Under the pieces are notes generated by a model that saw nothing but the letters and a program-made list of their open reading frames with translations, ran no database searches and had not been told where the DNA came from. Positions 7,692-15,316 of a DNA stretch of 45,384 bases are shown in pieces. The first letter of the stretch is position 1; every line of letters starts with the position of its first letter. Both the position numbers and the translations under genes were made by a program. The stretch is taken from assembly GCA_052386775.1 (NCBI GenBank), contig JBQTJV010000013.1, positions 1 to 45,384 of the forward strand, given 5' to 3'. The DNA is from DSOT01 sp052386775 (GTDB taxonomy: Bacteria; Pseudomonadota; Gammaproteobacteria; Burkholderiales; SG8-41).

Positions 7692-8510
7692 TTGAGCGTC
7701 GCACTGGAAGGCGTGAGTCTGGTTTACCCCGACGGTTCTCGTGCCGTCAACGCAGTGCGTTGTGAGGTTGCCGCCGGCGAGCGCGTCGCCATCATCGGAC
7801 CATCGGGCGCGGGCAAGACCACCTTGCTGCGTATGCTTGCGACCGCGCTCAAGCCCTCAGCCGGGGCGATCAGGGTGCTCGGTGTCGACCCGTGGCACGT
7901 TAACCGCGATACGTTGCGCCGCCTGCGCAGCCGCATCGGCATGGTGCATCAGGCGCCGCCGATACCGCCGCGGCAGCGCGCGGTGACCGCGGTGCTCGCA
8001 GGACGGCTCGGTCGGTGGCCGATGTGGAAGGGACTGGTCTCCCTGCTATATCCGCTCGATATCAAGGGCGCGCGGCAGATGCTCATGCGCATGGAGATCG
8101 CCGACAAGCTTTTCGAGCGTTGTGACCGGCTGTCGGGCGGACAGCTTCAGCGAGTGGGTGTCGCGCGCGTGCTTTATCAGCAACCCGATCTGATACTCGC
8201 CGACGAGCCCGTTTCAGCGGTCGATCCTGCGCTGTCGGACCGCGTAATCGGCGAACTGAGTCGCGAGGCGGCGGCGCGCGGCGTGACTCTCGTCGCCAGC
8301 CTGCACGCGGTCGATCTTGCGCTGCACTGGTTCCCGCGGGTGGTCGGCATTCGCGGCGGCGAGATCGCCTTCGACCTGCCGCCGGTCAAGATATCCGACG
8401 CGATGTTGCAGGATCTCTATGCCTCGGAATCCCGGACGCCGCCGACGCAGGACAACCGACCGTTTGCGGTGCCCGCAGCGGGCATACGACGCAAGCCGTT
8501 GTGCTCGTAA
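7692..8510 (+). CDS. PhnC-like ABC transporter ATPase
   Basis: This 272-residue ATPase energises uptake of the oxyanion delivered by the upstream binding protein. It has Walker A GPSGAGKTT (residues 36-44), a Q-loop in GMVHQAPP, signature LSGGQLQRVGVARVL, Walker B LILADEP and the switch histidine in VASLHAVDLAL. The start is a TTG 37 bp after the binding-protein stop. The C-terminal 30 residues extend past the usual domain and show no motif. Confidence 0.88.
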   Translation: MSVALEGVSLVYPDGSRAVNAVRCEVAAGERVAIIGPSGAGKTTLLRMLATALKPSAGAIRVLGVDPWHVNRDTLRRLRSRIGMVHQAPPIPPRQRAVTAVLAGRLGRWPMWKGLVSLLYPLDIKGARQMLMRMEIADKLFERCDRLSGGQLQRVGVARVLYQQPDLILADEPVSAVDPALSDRVIGELSREAAARGVTLVASLHAVDLALHWFPRVVGIRGGEIAFDLPPVKISDAMLQDLYASESRTPPTQDNRPFAVPAAGIRRKPLCS

Positions 8511-8528
8511 GGCTTGAACGGGAGAAGG

Positions 8529-9365
8529 ATGAGCGCCGAAACTGAAGCCGCGCCGCCGAACGACCCCGCCGCAGTTCCGCGGCTGCTGCTGACCGTCGGC
8601 GCAATCCTCCTGCTGTGGCCCGGATTCAAGCTGACCGAGTTCGATCCCGGCATCCTGCTCGATCCGCACAGTCGCGAGACGATGGGCAAGTTCGTGGCGA
8701 CGTTCTTCCCGCTGGCCACCGCACCCGAGTTCCTGCAACTCGTTGCCAGGTCGACGCTCGAGACCTTGGCCATCGCCACCGCGGGGATGGCGCTCGCCCT
8801 GCTGATCGCCTGCCCCATGGCGTTCGTCGTCACCCGCAGCCTGTCGATTTCGCGCATCGGACCCGGCCCGGGGTTTCGCGCCGGCTGGGTGCTGCGCATG
8901 CCGGTGCGTTTCGCGTTGATGTTCTTCCGCAGCGTTCCTGAAATCGTGTGGGCGCTGCTGTTTGTGCGCGCCGTAGGACTCGGTCCCGCCGCCGGCGTGC
9001 TGGCGATCGGTATCGCCTACGGCGGCATGCTGGGCAAGATCTACTCCGAGATCCTGGAATCCGGCGATATGCGCCCGGCCGCGGCGCTACTGGAGGCGGG
9101 CGGTGGCAGACTCGGCGCCCTCTTCTACGGCATGTTGCCGGTGGCGTTGCCCGAGCTCGTGTCGTATACCGTCTACCGCTGGGAATGCGCGGTGCGCGCT
9201 TCAGTGATCATGGGCTTCGTCGGCGCCGGTGGTCTGGGGCAGCAGATGGAACTCGCGCTGCGCATGCTGAACGGCGGCGAAGTGAGCACCATATTGTTGA
9301 CCTTTCTGTTGCTGGTGATGATCGCCGACGCGATCAGTGCGTTTTTGCGCAAGGTGACCCAGTGA
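8529..9365 (+). CDS. PhnE-like ABC transporter permease, first copy
   Basis: This permease of about 278 residues has six or so membrane segments. The PhnE signature appears in FFRSVPEIVWALLFVRAVGLGP and in YRWECAVRASVIMGFVGAGGLGQQME, the EAA-type loop contacting the ATPase. I chose ATG 8529 because GGAGAAGG directly precedes it; a TTG at 8514 would lengthen the frame slightly. Its stop codon overlaps the GTG start of the second permease, implying translational coupling. Confidence 0.87.
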   Translation: MSAETEAAPPNDPAAVPRLLLTVGAILLLWPGFKLTEFDPGILLDPHSRETMGKFVATFFPLATAPEFLQLVARSTLETLAIATAGMALALLIACPMAFVVTRSLSISRIGPGPGFRAGWVLRMPVRFALMFFRSVPEIVWALLFVRAVGLGPAAGVLAIGIAYGGMLGKIYSEILESGDMRPAAALLEAGGGRLGALFYGMLPVALPELVSYTVYRWECAVRASVIMGFVGAGGLGQQMELALRMLNGGEVSTILLTFLLLVMIADAISAFLRKVTQ

Positions 9366-10123
9366 GGTTCGTGCACGGGCTCCTCGTCATTGCCCTGGGC
9401 GGGCTCACGTGGGCGAGTTTTGCCTATCTGTCGCTCGATCTCGGGCAGCTGCTCTCCGCGGAGGCCCTGGCACAGATGGCGAAATATGCCGCCTCCTTCT
9501 TTCCGCCGGACGTATCGCTCGGCTATCTGGTGCGCATCGCGGAGGGCACGCTGGAGACGGTCGCAATTTCGGCGATCGGCACCGCGCTTGCGGCGGTGCT
9601 GGGCTTGGCTCTGGCGCTGCCCGGGGCCGGCCGGTTCGGCATCATCGCGCGCCTGCTCGCGCGGCTCGCGCTCAATTTCCTGCGCTCGATCCCGGAACTC
9701 GTGTGGGCGGCGCTGATGGTCATGGCGGCGGGGCTGGGACCCTTCGCCGGCACGCTGGCGCTCGCGCTGCATACGGCGGGTGTGCTCGGGCGCTTGTTTG
9801 CCGAGACGCTGGAGAACACGCCCCCCGAGCCGGCGCAGGCGCTCCAGCTCGCGGGCAGCCGGCAGGCGCTGACGTTTCTCTACGGCACGCTGGCCAACGT
9901 CGTCCCGCAGCTGGTTGCTTATACCCTCTACCGCTGGGAGATCAACATCCGCATGGCGGCTATCCTCGGCGTGGTCGGCGCAGGGGGGTTGGGTCAGATG
10001 CTCTACATCAGTTTGTCCCTGTTCCAGCAACCGCAAGCCATGACGGTGATCGTCGCGATGTTGATCCTGGTCGCGATCGTGGACGGCGCCAGCGCGTGGT
10101 TGCGCCAAAGACTCGTGGACTAG
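9362..10123 (+). CDS. PhnE-like ABC transporter permease, second copy
   Basis: This 253-residue permease starts at a GTG overlapping the previous stop (GTGA). It shares the same landmarks as its neighbour: LNFLRSIPELVWAALMVMAAGLGP and YRWEINIRMAAILGVVGAGGLGQ. The two are paralogues and probably form a heterodimeric membrane pore. A longer frame upstream is out of family. It is the last gene of the importer operon and is followed by a hairpin at 10146-10171. Confidence 0.87.
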   Translation: MRFVHGLLVIALGGLTWASFAYLSLDLGQLLSAEALAQMAKYAASFFPPDVSLGYLVRIAEGTLETVAISAIGTALAAVLGLALALPGAGRFGIIARLLARLALNFLRSIPELVWAALMVMAAGLGPFAGTLALALHTAGVLGRLFAETLENTPPEPAQALQLAGSRQALTFLYGTLANVVPQLVAYTLYRWEINIRMAAILGVVGAGGLGQMLYISLSLFQQPQAMTVIVAMLILVAIVDGASAWLRQRLVD

Positions 10124-10145
10124 GGATACGCTGACGGCAACGATT

Positions 10146-10171
10146 CCGCTTCGGGATTGCCCCGGAAGCGG
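10146..10171. terminator. Hairpin between the ABC operon and cysB
   Basis: CCGCTTC and GAAGCGG pair, with GGG/CCC continuing the stem past a one-base bulge and a short loop. It sits between two convergent genes (permease on plus, cysB on minus) and could stop transcription from either side. There is no strong T tract. Confidence 0.4.
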
Positions 10172-10226
10172 TTAGAGCGGCATCACGTCGCCCCCATCGC
10201 ACACCGGCCTGTTAGTGAGATGGGTT

Positions 10227-11168
10227 CTAGAGTTCGTAGTGCGATCCTTCGCCGCGCAGCGTCGCCTCGACCACCCGGCGCGTGAGATGCGGCGCGAACA
10301 TCTCGATGAAATCGAACACATAGCCGCGCAGATAAGCGTTGCGCCGCAGTCCGATCCGCGTCGTGCTCGGCTCGAACAGGTGCGCCGTATCGATCACCGC
10401 CAACTCGGTGTCGCGCTCCAGGTCGACCGCCATGCGTGCGAGGATGCCCACACCGAGGCCCAGACCGACGTAGGTCTTGATCACATCGGCGTCGACGGCG
10501 GTGAGCGCGACGTTCGGCTTTACGCCCCGGGCATCGAACGCACGCTTGATGGGCGAATCCCCGGTGAAGGCGAAGTCGTAGGTGATGAGCGGAAAGCGCG
10601 CGATGTCCTCCAGCGCGATCGGGCTCCGTTTCAGCAGCGGGTGATCCCGCGGCGTGATGACGCAGCGGTTCCATTGATAGCACGGCAGCGTCGTCAGATC
10701 GTCGTACTGATCGTAGGCTTCGGTGATGATCGCGATATCCGCTTCGCCGTCGAGCATCAAGGCGGCGATCTGCTGCGGACTTCCTTCCCGCAGGGAAAGC
10801 CGCACGCGCGGATAGCGCTGCACGAAACGCTGGACGACCGGCGGCAAGGCATAGCGCGCCTGGGTGTGCGTGGTCGCGATGGTCAAGGCGCCCATCCCCT
10901 GTGCCGCGAACTCACGCCCCACGTTCTTCAGGTTGTCGGTTTCGCGCAGGATGCGCGCGGCGATGTCCACGACCAGCCGCCCCGGCTCGGTCAGGTCCAC
11001 CACCCGTTTGCCATTGCGAACGAGGATCTGCACGCCCAGCTCATCCTCGAGCAGGCGGATCTGTTTGCTGATGCCGGGCTGCGACGTATGGAGCTTCAGC
11101 GCCGCCTCCGACAGGTTGAGTCCGCTCCGGCACACCTCGTGCAGATACCGTAACTGATGGAGTTTCAT
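10227..11168 (-). CDS. cysB: CysB-type LysR-family regulator of sulfur assimilation
   Basis: This 313-residue LysR protein starts MKLHQLRYLHEVCRSGLNLS. It has an N-terminal winged helix-turn-helix (TSQPGISKQIRLLEDELG) and a C-terminal sensing domain with TTHTQARYALPPVVQRF, typical of CysB/Cbl, which sense O-acetylserine or sulfate-derived ligands. It is divergent from cysI across 104 bp and so probably controls it. It also converges on the oxyanion importer, making it a candidate regulator of that operon too. Confidence 0.92.
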   Translation of the reverse strand: MKLHQLRYLHEVCRSGLNLSEAALKLHTSQPGISKQIRLLEDELGVQILVRNGKRVVDLTEPGRLVVDIAARILRETDNLKNVGREFAAQGMGALTIATTHTQARYALPPVVQRFVQRYPRVRLSLREGSPQQIAALMLDGEADIAIITEAYDQYDDLTTLPCYQWNRCVITPRDHPLLKRSPIALEDIARFPLITYDFAFTGDSPIKRAFDARGVKPNVALTAVDADVIKTYVGLGLGVGILARMAVDLERDTELAVIDTAHLFEPSTTRIGLRRNAYLRGYVFDFIEMFAPHLTRRVVEATLRGEGSHYEL

Positions 11169-11272
11169 GGGCTTATCTGCTAATACGAAATGGTTATTTT
11201 ATTCTAACACAATATTCGTTCTGGATATAAGGAGGGACGCTTAGCATTCGACCACCACCCGGAGAGCAGCCT
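11169..11272. promoter_or_regulatory. Divergent cysB/cysI control region
   Basis: The 104 bp between the two start codons are AT-rich compared with their surroundings. On the plus strand TATAAG (11226-11231) is a plausible -10 for cysI without a matching -35, as expected of a promoter that needs an activator such as CysB. GGAG lies 8 bases before the cysI ATG. The AT-rich stretch at 11185-11220 is the likely CysB contact area; no exact operator can be defined from one sequence. Confidence 0.5.
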
Positions 11273-12973
11273 ATGTACGTTTATGACGCGATAGACCAGC
11301 AACTGGTCGATGAACGGGTCGCCCAGTTCAAGGATCAGACGCGGCGCTACCTCGCCGGCGCGCTGGGCGAGGATGACTTTCGTCCGCTGCGGCTGCGCAA
11401 CGGCCTCTACATCCAGCGCCACGCGCCGATGCTCAGGATCGCGATTCCCTACGGCGAACTCGCCTCGCGCCAGCTCCGCAAGCTCGCGCAGCTCGCCCGC
11501 ACCTACGATCGTGGCTATGGCCACTTCAGCACGCGCCAGAATCTGCAGTTGAACTGGCCGCGATTGGAGGACGTGCCGCAGATCCTGGAGGAGCTGGCGA
11601 CGGTCCAGATGCACGCGATTCAGACCAGCGGCAACTGCGTGCGCAATATCACCACCGACCACTATGCCGGCATCGCGCCGGATGAAGTGGTCGACCCGCG
11701 CATCTACTGCGAAATCCTGCGCCAGTGGTCCACTTTCCATCCGGAATTCTCGTACTTGCCGCGCAAGTTCAAGATCGCCTTTAACGGCGCCCAGGCGGAC
11801 CGGGCGGCGCTGCGCTTTCACGATATCGGGCTGCAGGCAGTGCGCAGCGCGGAAGGCACGATCGGCTTTCGCGTGCTGGTCGGCGGCGGCATGGGGCGCA
11901 CGCCGATACTGGCGCCGGTTATTCGCGAATTCCTGCCATGGCAGCACCTGCTCACGTATATCGAAGCGATCCTGCGCGTGTACAACCGTTACGGGCGTCG
12001 CGACAATTTGTGGAAGGCGCGTATCAAGATCCTGGTAAAGGACCGCACGCCGGAAAAATTCCGCGAGGAGGTGGAGCAGGAATGGGGTTACCTCAAGGAC
12101 GGCCCTTCGACGCTCACGATGGACGAAGTGGACCGCGTCGCGCGTCGCTTTACTCAGCCCGCGTATGCGACGCTCCCGCACCGCGACCGCGGATTCGAAC
12201 GGCAGCGCCGGGACGACCGCGCGTTTGCGCGGTGGGTCGAACGCAACGTGGCGCCGCACCGCGTGCCGGGCTATGCGGCAGTCACGCTCACATTGAAGCA
12301 AACCGGCACGCCGCCCGGTGACGTGACCGCCGACCAGTTGGACGTTGTGGCCGATCTGGCGGATCAGTACAGCTTCGGCGAGCTGCGGATCACTCACGAA
12401 CAGAATCTGCTGCTGCCCGACGTGCGCCGCTCCCATCTCTACGAGCTGTGGCGGCAGGCGCGCAGTGTGCGGCTTGCGACACCGAACCTGGGGCTGCTCA
12501 CCAACATCATCTCGTGTCCCGGCGGCGATTTCTGCTCGCTCGCGAACGCGAAATCGATACCGGTGGCCGAGGCGATCCAGCGCCGCTTCGACGACCTCGA
12601 CTACCTGCACGAGATCGGCGAGCTCGATCTCAACCTATCGGGGTGCATGAACTCCTGCGGCCATCACCATGCCGGCCACATCGGCATCCTCGGCGTCGAC
12701 AAGCAGGGGGCGGAGTTCTACCAGATTTCCATCGGCGGCAACCAGGGCAACGACGCCTCGATTGGCAAGGTGATCGGCCCATCGGTCGCGCAGGACGAAG
12801 TGCCCGAGGTCATCGAACGCCTGATTCACACTTATCTCGACCGGCGCGACAGCGAGCATGAGCGCTTCATCGACACCGTGCGCCGCATCGGAATCGAGCC
12901 TTTCAGGGACGCAGTCTATGGCAACGATCATCAAGAACCGGCAGTTGCGCGAAGACAGCTGGCAGCTGCTTGA
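11273..12973 (+). CDS. cysI: Assimilatory sulfite reductase hemoprotein subunit
   Basis: This 566-residue siroheme/4Fe-4S enzyme reduces sulfite to sulfide. The two ferredoxin-like halves are visible (GHFSTRQNLQLNWP in the first, FGELRITHEQNLLLP in the second). The cluster ligands are ISCPGGDFC (near residue 415) and LSGCMNSCGHHHAGH (near residue 457), giving the C-X5-C...C-X3-C pattern. TSGNCVRNITTDHYAG is the siroheme-contacting loop. No cysJ flavoprotein lies nearby, so electrons may come from ferredoxin or a distant partner. Its 3' end overlaps the following gene by 56 bases. Confidence 0.93.
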   Translation: MYVYDAIDQQLVDERVAQFKDQTRRYLAGALGEDDFRPLRLRNGLYIQRHAPMLRIAIPYGELASRQLRKLAQLARTYDRGYGHFSTRQNLQLNWPRLEDVPQILEELATVQMHAIQTSGNCVRNITTDHYAGIAPDEVVDPRIYCEILRQWSTFHPEFSYLPRKFKIAFNGAQADRAALRFHDIGLQAVRSAEGTIGFRVLVGGGMGRTPILAPVIREFLPWQHLLTYIEAILRVYNRYGRRDNLWKARIKILVKDRTPEKFREEVEQEWGYLKDGPSTLTMDEVDRVARRFTQPAYATLPHRDRGFERQRRDDRAFARWVERNVAPHRVPGYAAVTLTLKQTGTPPGDVTADQLDVVADLADQYSFGELRITHEQNLLLPDVRRSHLYELWRQARSVRLATPNLGLLTNIISCPGGDFCSLANAKSIPVAEAIQRRFDDLDYLHEIGELDLNLSGCMNSCGHHHAGHIGILGVDKQGAEFYQISIGGNQGNDASIGKVIGPSVAQDEVPEVIERLIHTYLDRRDSEHERFIDTVRRIGIEPFRDAVYGNDHQEPAVARRQLAAA

Positions 12974-13448
12974 AGCGCCGGCAGGCGGGAGGATGCCCGC
13001 GATCCCGCTCGAAGGCGACGTGATCGTGCCGCTCGAGCTGTGGATGGGTGAGCGCGAGGCGCTGTTGGCGCGAAAAGCCCGCGTGGGTGTGTGGTTGCAA
13101 GGCAGTGAAGATCCCGAACGGATTGCCGCAGATCTCGCGCATCTGCCCCTCGTCGCGATCCATTTTCCGAAGCTGGTGGATGGTCGCGGTTATTCCATCG
13201 CCCGTTTGCTGCGGGAACGCCATGGCTACCGGGGTGAGCTACGGGCGATCGGCGATGTGCAGCGCGATCAGCTTCTATTCCTCTCACGCTGCGGCTTTGA
13301 TGCGTTCGCGCTGAAGCAAGGCGCCGATCCGCAGGCAGCCCTGTCTGCGTTCGCGGAGTTCAGCGAAACGTATCAGGCGTCCGCAGACAGTGCGTTGCCG
13401 CTTTTTCGCCGCCGCGCCACCGCGGCTGAAAGTGCGGAGCGATCCTGA
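12918..13448 (+). CDS. DUF934 protein of the sulfite-reduction operon
   Basis: This 176-residue protein starts MATIIKNRQLREDSWQLLE, the usual opening of the DUF934 family found beside cysI in Proteobacteria. It has conserved LWMGEREALLAR, VAIHFPKLVDGRGYSIARLLRER and VQRDQLLFLSRCGFDAF. Its biochemical role is unknown as far as I am aware; context implies sulfite or sulfide metabolism. The ATG lies inside the end of cysI, giving a 56-base overlap and likely coupled translation. No membrane segment or cofactor motif is visible. Confidence 0.85.
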   Translation: MATIIKNRQLREDSWQLLEAPAGGRMPAIPLEGDVIVPLELWMGEREALLARKARVGVWLQGSEDPERIAADLAHLPLVAIHFPKLVDGRGYSIARLLRERHGYRGELRAIGDVQRDQLLFLSRCGFDAFALKQGADPQAALSAFAEFSETYQASADSALPLFRRRATAAESAERS

Positions 13449-13451
13449 GCG

Positions 13452-14255
13452 ATGAAGCCCGCCACAGGCAAGGTCTATCTGGTGGGGGCGGGGCCCGGCG
13501 CGCCCGACCTGATTACCGTACGCGGGGCGAGCCTGCTGGCGCAGGCGGACATCGTGTTTTACGACGCATTGGTGCATCCCGACACGCTGGCCTACGCCGG
13601 TCGCGCGGAGAAAGTGCCGGTGGGAAAACGGTGTGGCGGCCTGGCGACCGCGCAGCGCTTCATCAACAAGCGGCTGATCGATGCAGCGTGCCGCCACCGC
13701 GTCGTGGTGCGGCTCAAAGGCGGGGACCCGATGCTGTTCGGCCGCGCGCAGGAGGAGATCGCGGCGCTGAAATCGGCCGGAATCGAGTACGAGGTCGTGC
13801 CCGGTGTGACGGCGGCATTGAGCGCCGCCGCCGAGGCCGGAATATCCCTTACCCAGCGCGGCATCGCGCGCACCGTGACGTTCGCCACCCCGCGCGTTGC
13901 ATCGGGTGTAAGGGCGAGCGCGTGGGCACAAAGCGTCGCGGCGGCCGACACCGCCGTGCTCTACATGGGCGCAGGCGAGGCTGCGGAAATCGCCGCCACG
14001 CTGTGCGCTCACGGCATGGCTCCCGACACGCCGCTGCTCATAGTAGAAAACGCATCATTGGCGCACGCCAGACGGTTTTTCATGCGGCTTTCCGAGCTGC
14101 CGCGCATTGCCGAACTCGGCCTGTCCGGTCCCGCGCTCATCATGCTCGGCGAAGTCTTCGCTACAGCCGCCGCTGCCGCCACCGAGAAAGCTGATTTACC
14201 GCTACGAGCGGACTTCCCGGCTAACGACAAAAGACGCTACAATTCAAGCTTTTAG
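13452..14255 (+). CDS. cobA: Uroporphyrinogen-III C-methyltransferase
   Basis: This 267-residue SAM-dependent enzyme makes precorrin-2, the precursor of the siroheme needed by CysI. It shows VYLVGAGPGAPDLITVRG near the start, VVVRLKGGDPMLFGRAQEE and VVPGVTAALSAAAEAGI, all SUMT signatures. It lacks the N-terminal dehydrogenase/ferrochelatase domain of full CysG, so those steps must be encoded elsewhere. It starts 3 bp after DUF934 and closes the cysI operon. ribF begins 18 bp after its stop. Confidence 0.92.
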   Translation: MKPATGKVYLVGAGPGAPDLITVRGASLLAQADIVFYDALVHPDTLAYAGRAEKVPVGKRCGGLATAQRFINKRLIDAACRHRVVVRLKGGDPMLFGRAQEEIAALKSAGIEYEVVPGVTAALSAAAEAGISLTQRGIARTVTFATPRVASGVRASAWAQSVAAADTAVLYMGAGEAAEIAATLCAHGMAPDTPLLIVENASLAHARRFFMRLSELPRIAELGLSGPALIMLGEVFATAAAAATEKADLPLRADFPANDKRRYNSSF

Positions 14256-14273
14256 TGCTCGAGCTGGGATCGT

Positions 14274-15230
14274 ATGCGCGTCACGCGCGGCATGCCGCAT
14301 GCCGCAACTTCTCCCGTTGCGCTCACCATCGGCAACTTCGACGGCGTCCATCTCGGGCACCAGGCGATGCTGGCTGAGCTGGTCCGCACCGCGCGCCAGC
14401 GGAACATCCCCGCCTGCGTCCTGACGTTTGAGCCGCATCCCCGCGAGTTCTTTGCACCGGACCAGGCGCCCACGCGCCTGACATCCTTGCGGGAAAAGGT
14501 CGAACTGCTCGCGGTGCATCACGTCGACCGGGTGCATGTGTGCCGATTCGACTACGAGCTGGCGCAGGTCAGCGCACCGGATTTCATCGCGAGCGTTGTG
14601 GTTCGCGGCCTCGGTGCGCAGTGGGTGCTGGTCGGAGACGATTTTCGCTTCGGCGCCCGCCGGTCAGGCAACTTCGCAACCCTTGCACACGCGGCATCCC
14701 CACTCGGTTTTGAAGTGCGTGCCATGCAAAGCGTCGTGCTCGACGGGGAACGCGTCTCCAGCACGGCCGTTCGCACGGCGCTGGCGCAAGGGGATCTCAC
14801 GCGCGCTGCGCGACTGCTGGGACGACCCTACAGCATCAGCGGGCGGGTCGTGCGCGGCGATGGCCTGGGACACAAGCTGGGATTTGCCACCGCGAACGTG
14901 CAGATGAAGCACAACCGGCCTCCGCTCACGGGTATTTTCGCCGTGGCGGTTGCGGGTATCGGCGATCGCGCCCTGTGCGGCGCCGCGAGCCTGGGCGTGC
15001 GGCCCACCGTCAAGGAGCAGGGGCGGCCCGTGCTGGAGGTGCACCTGCTCGATTTCGACGGCACGCTCTATGGCAGCCACGTCCGGGTGGATTTTCTGCA
15101 CAAGCTCCGCGACGAGGAGAAATACGCGGACCTCGCGACGCTCATCCGGCAGATCGGGCGTGACGTGGACAACGTGAGAGCCTATTTCGATCGACGCGAC
15201 GCGGAGCCGGCGAAAAAGGCGAAGCGCTAG
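14274..15230 (+). CDS. ribF: Bifunctional riboflavin kinase/FAD synthetase
   Basis: This 318-residue enzyme converts riboflavin to FMN and FAD. The N-terminal adenylyltransferase domain has LTIGNFDGVHLGHQAML and VLVGDDFRFGARRSGNF. The C-terminal flavokinase domain has GHKLGFATANV and SLGVRPTV. It heads the conserved ribF-ileS-lspA-ispH order. Its promoter may lie within the end of cobA; an AT-rich patch precedes the start (about 14225-14260). Confidence 0.95.
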   Translation: MRVTRGMPHAATSPVALTIGNFDGVHLGHQAMLAELVRTARQRNIPACVLTFEPHPREFFAPDQAPTRLTSLREKVELLAVHHVDRVHVCRFDYELAQVSAPDFIASVVVRGLGAQWVLVGDDFRFGARRSGNFATLAHAASPLGFEVRAMQSVVLDGERVSSTAVRTALAQGDLTRAARLLGRPYSISGRVVRGDGLGHKLGFATANVQMKHNRPPLTGIFAVAVAGIGDRALCGAASLGVRPTVKEQGRPVLEVHLLDFDGTLYGSHVRVDFLHKLRDEEKYADLATLIRQIGRDVDNVRAYFDRRDAEPAKKAKR

Positions 15231-15316
15231 GCCGGCCTGCGTTGATGTAACATCGCATCTTTTTTGCGCCGCTGATCGCCTTTGCGTTCACGCGCATGCC
15301 GATCCGCCCGTTTTCG

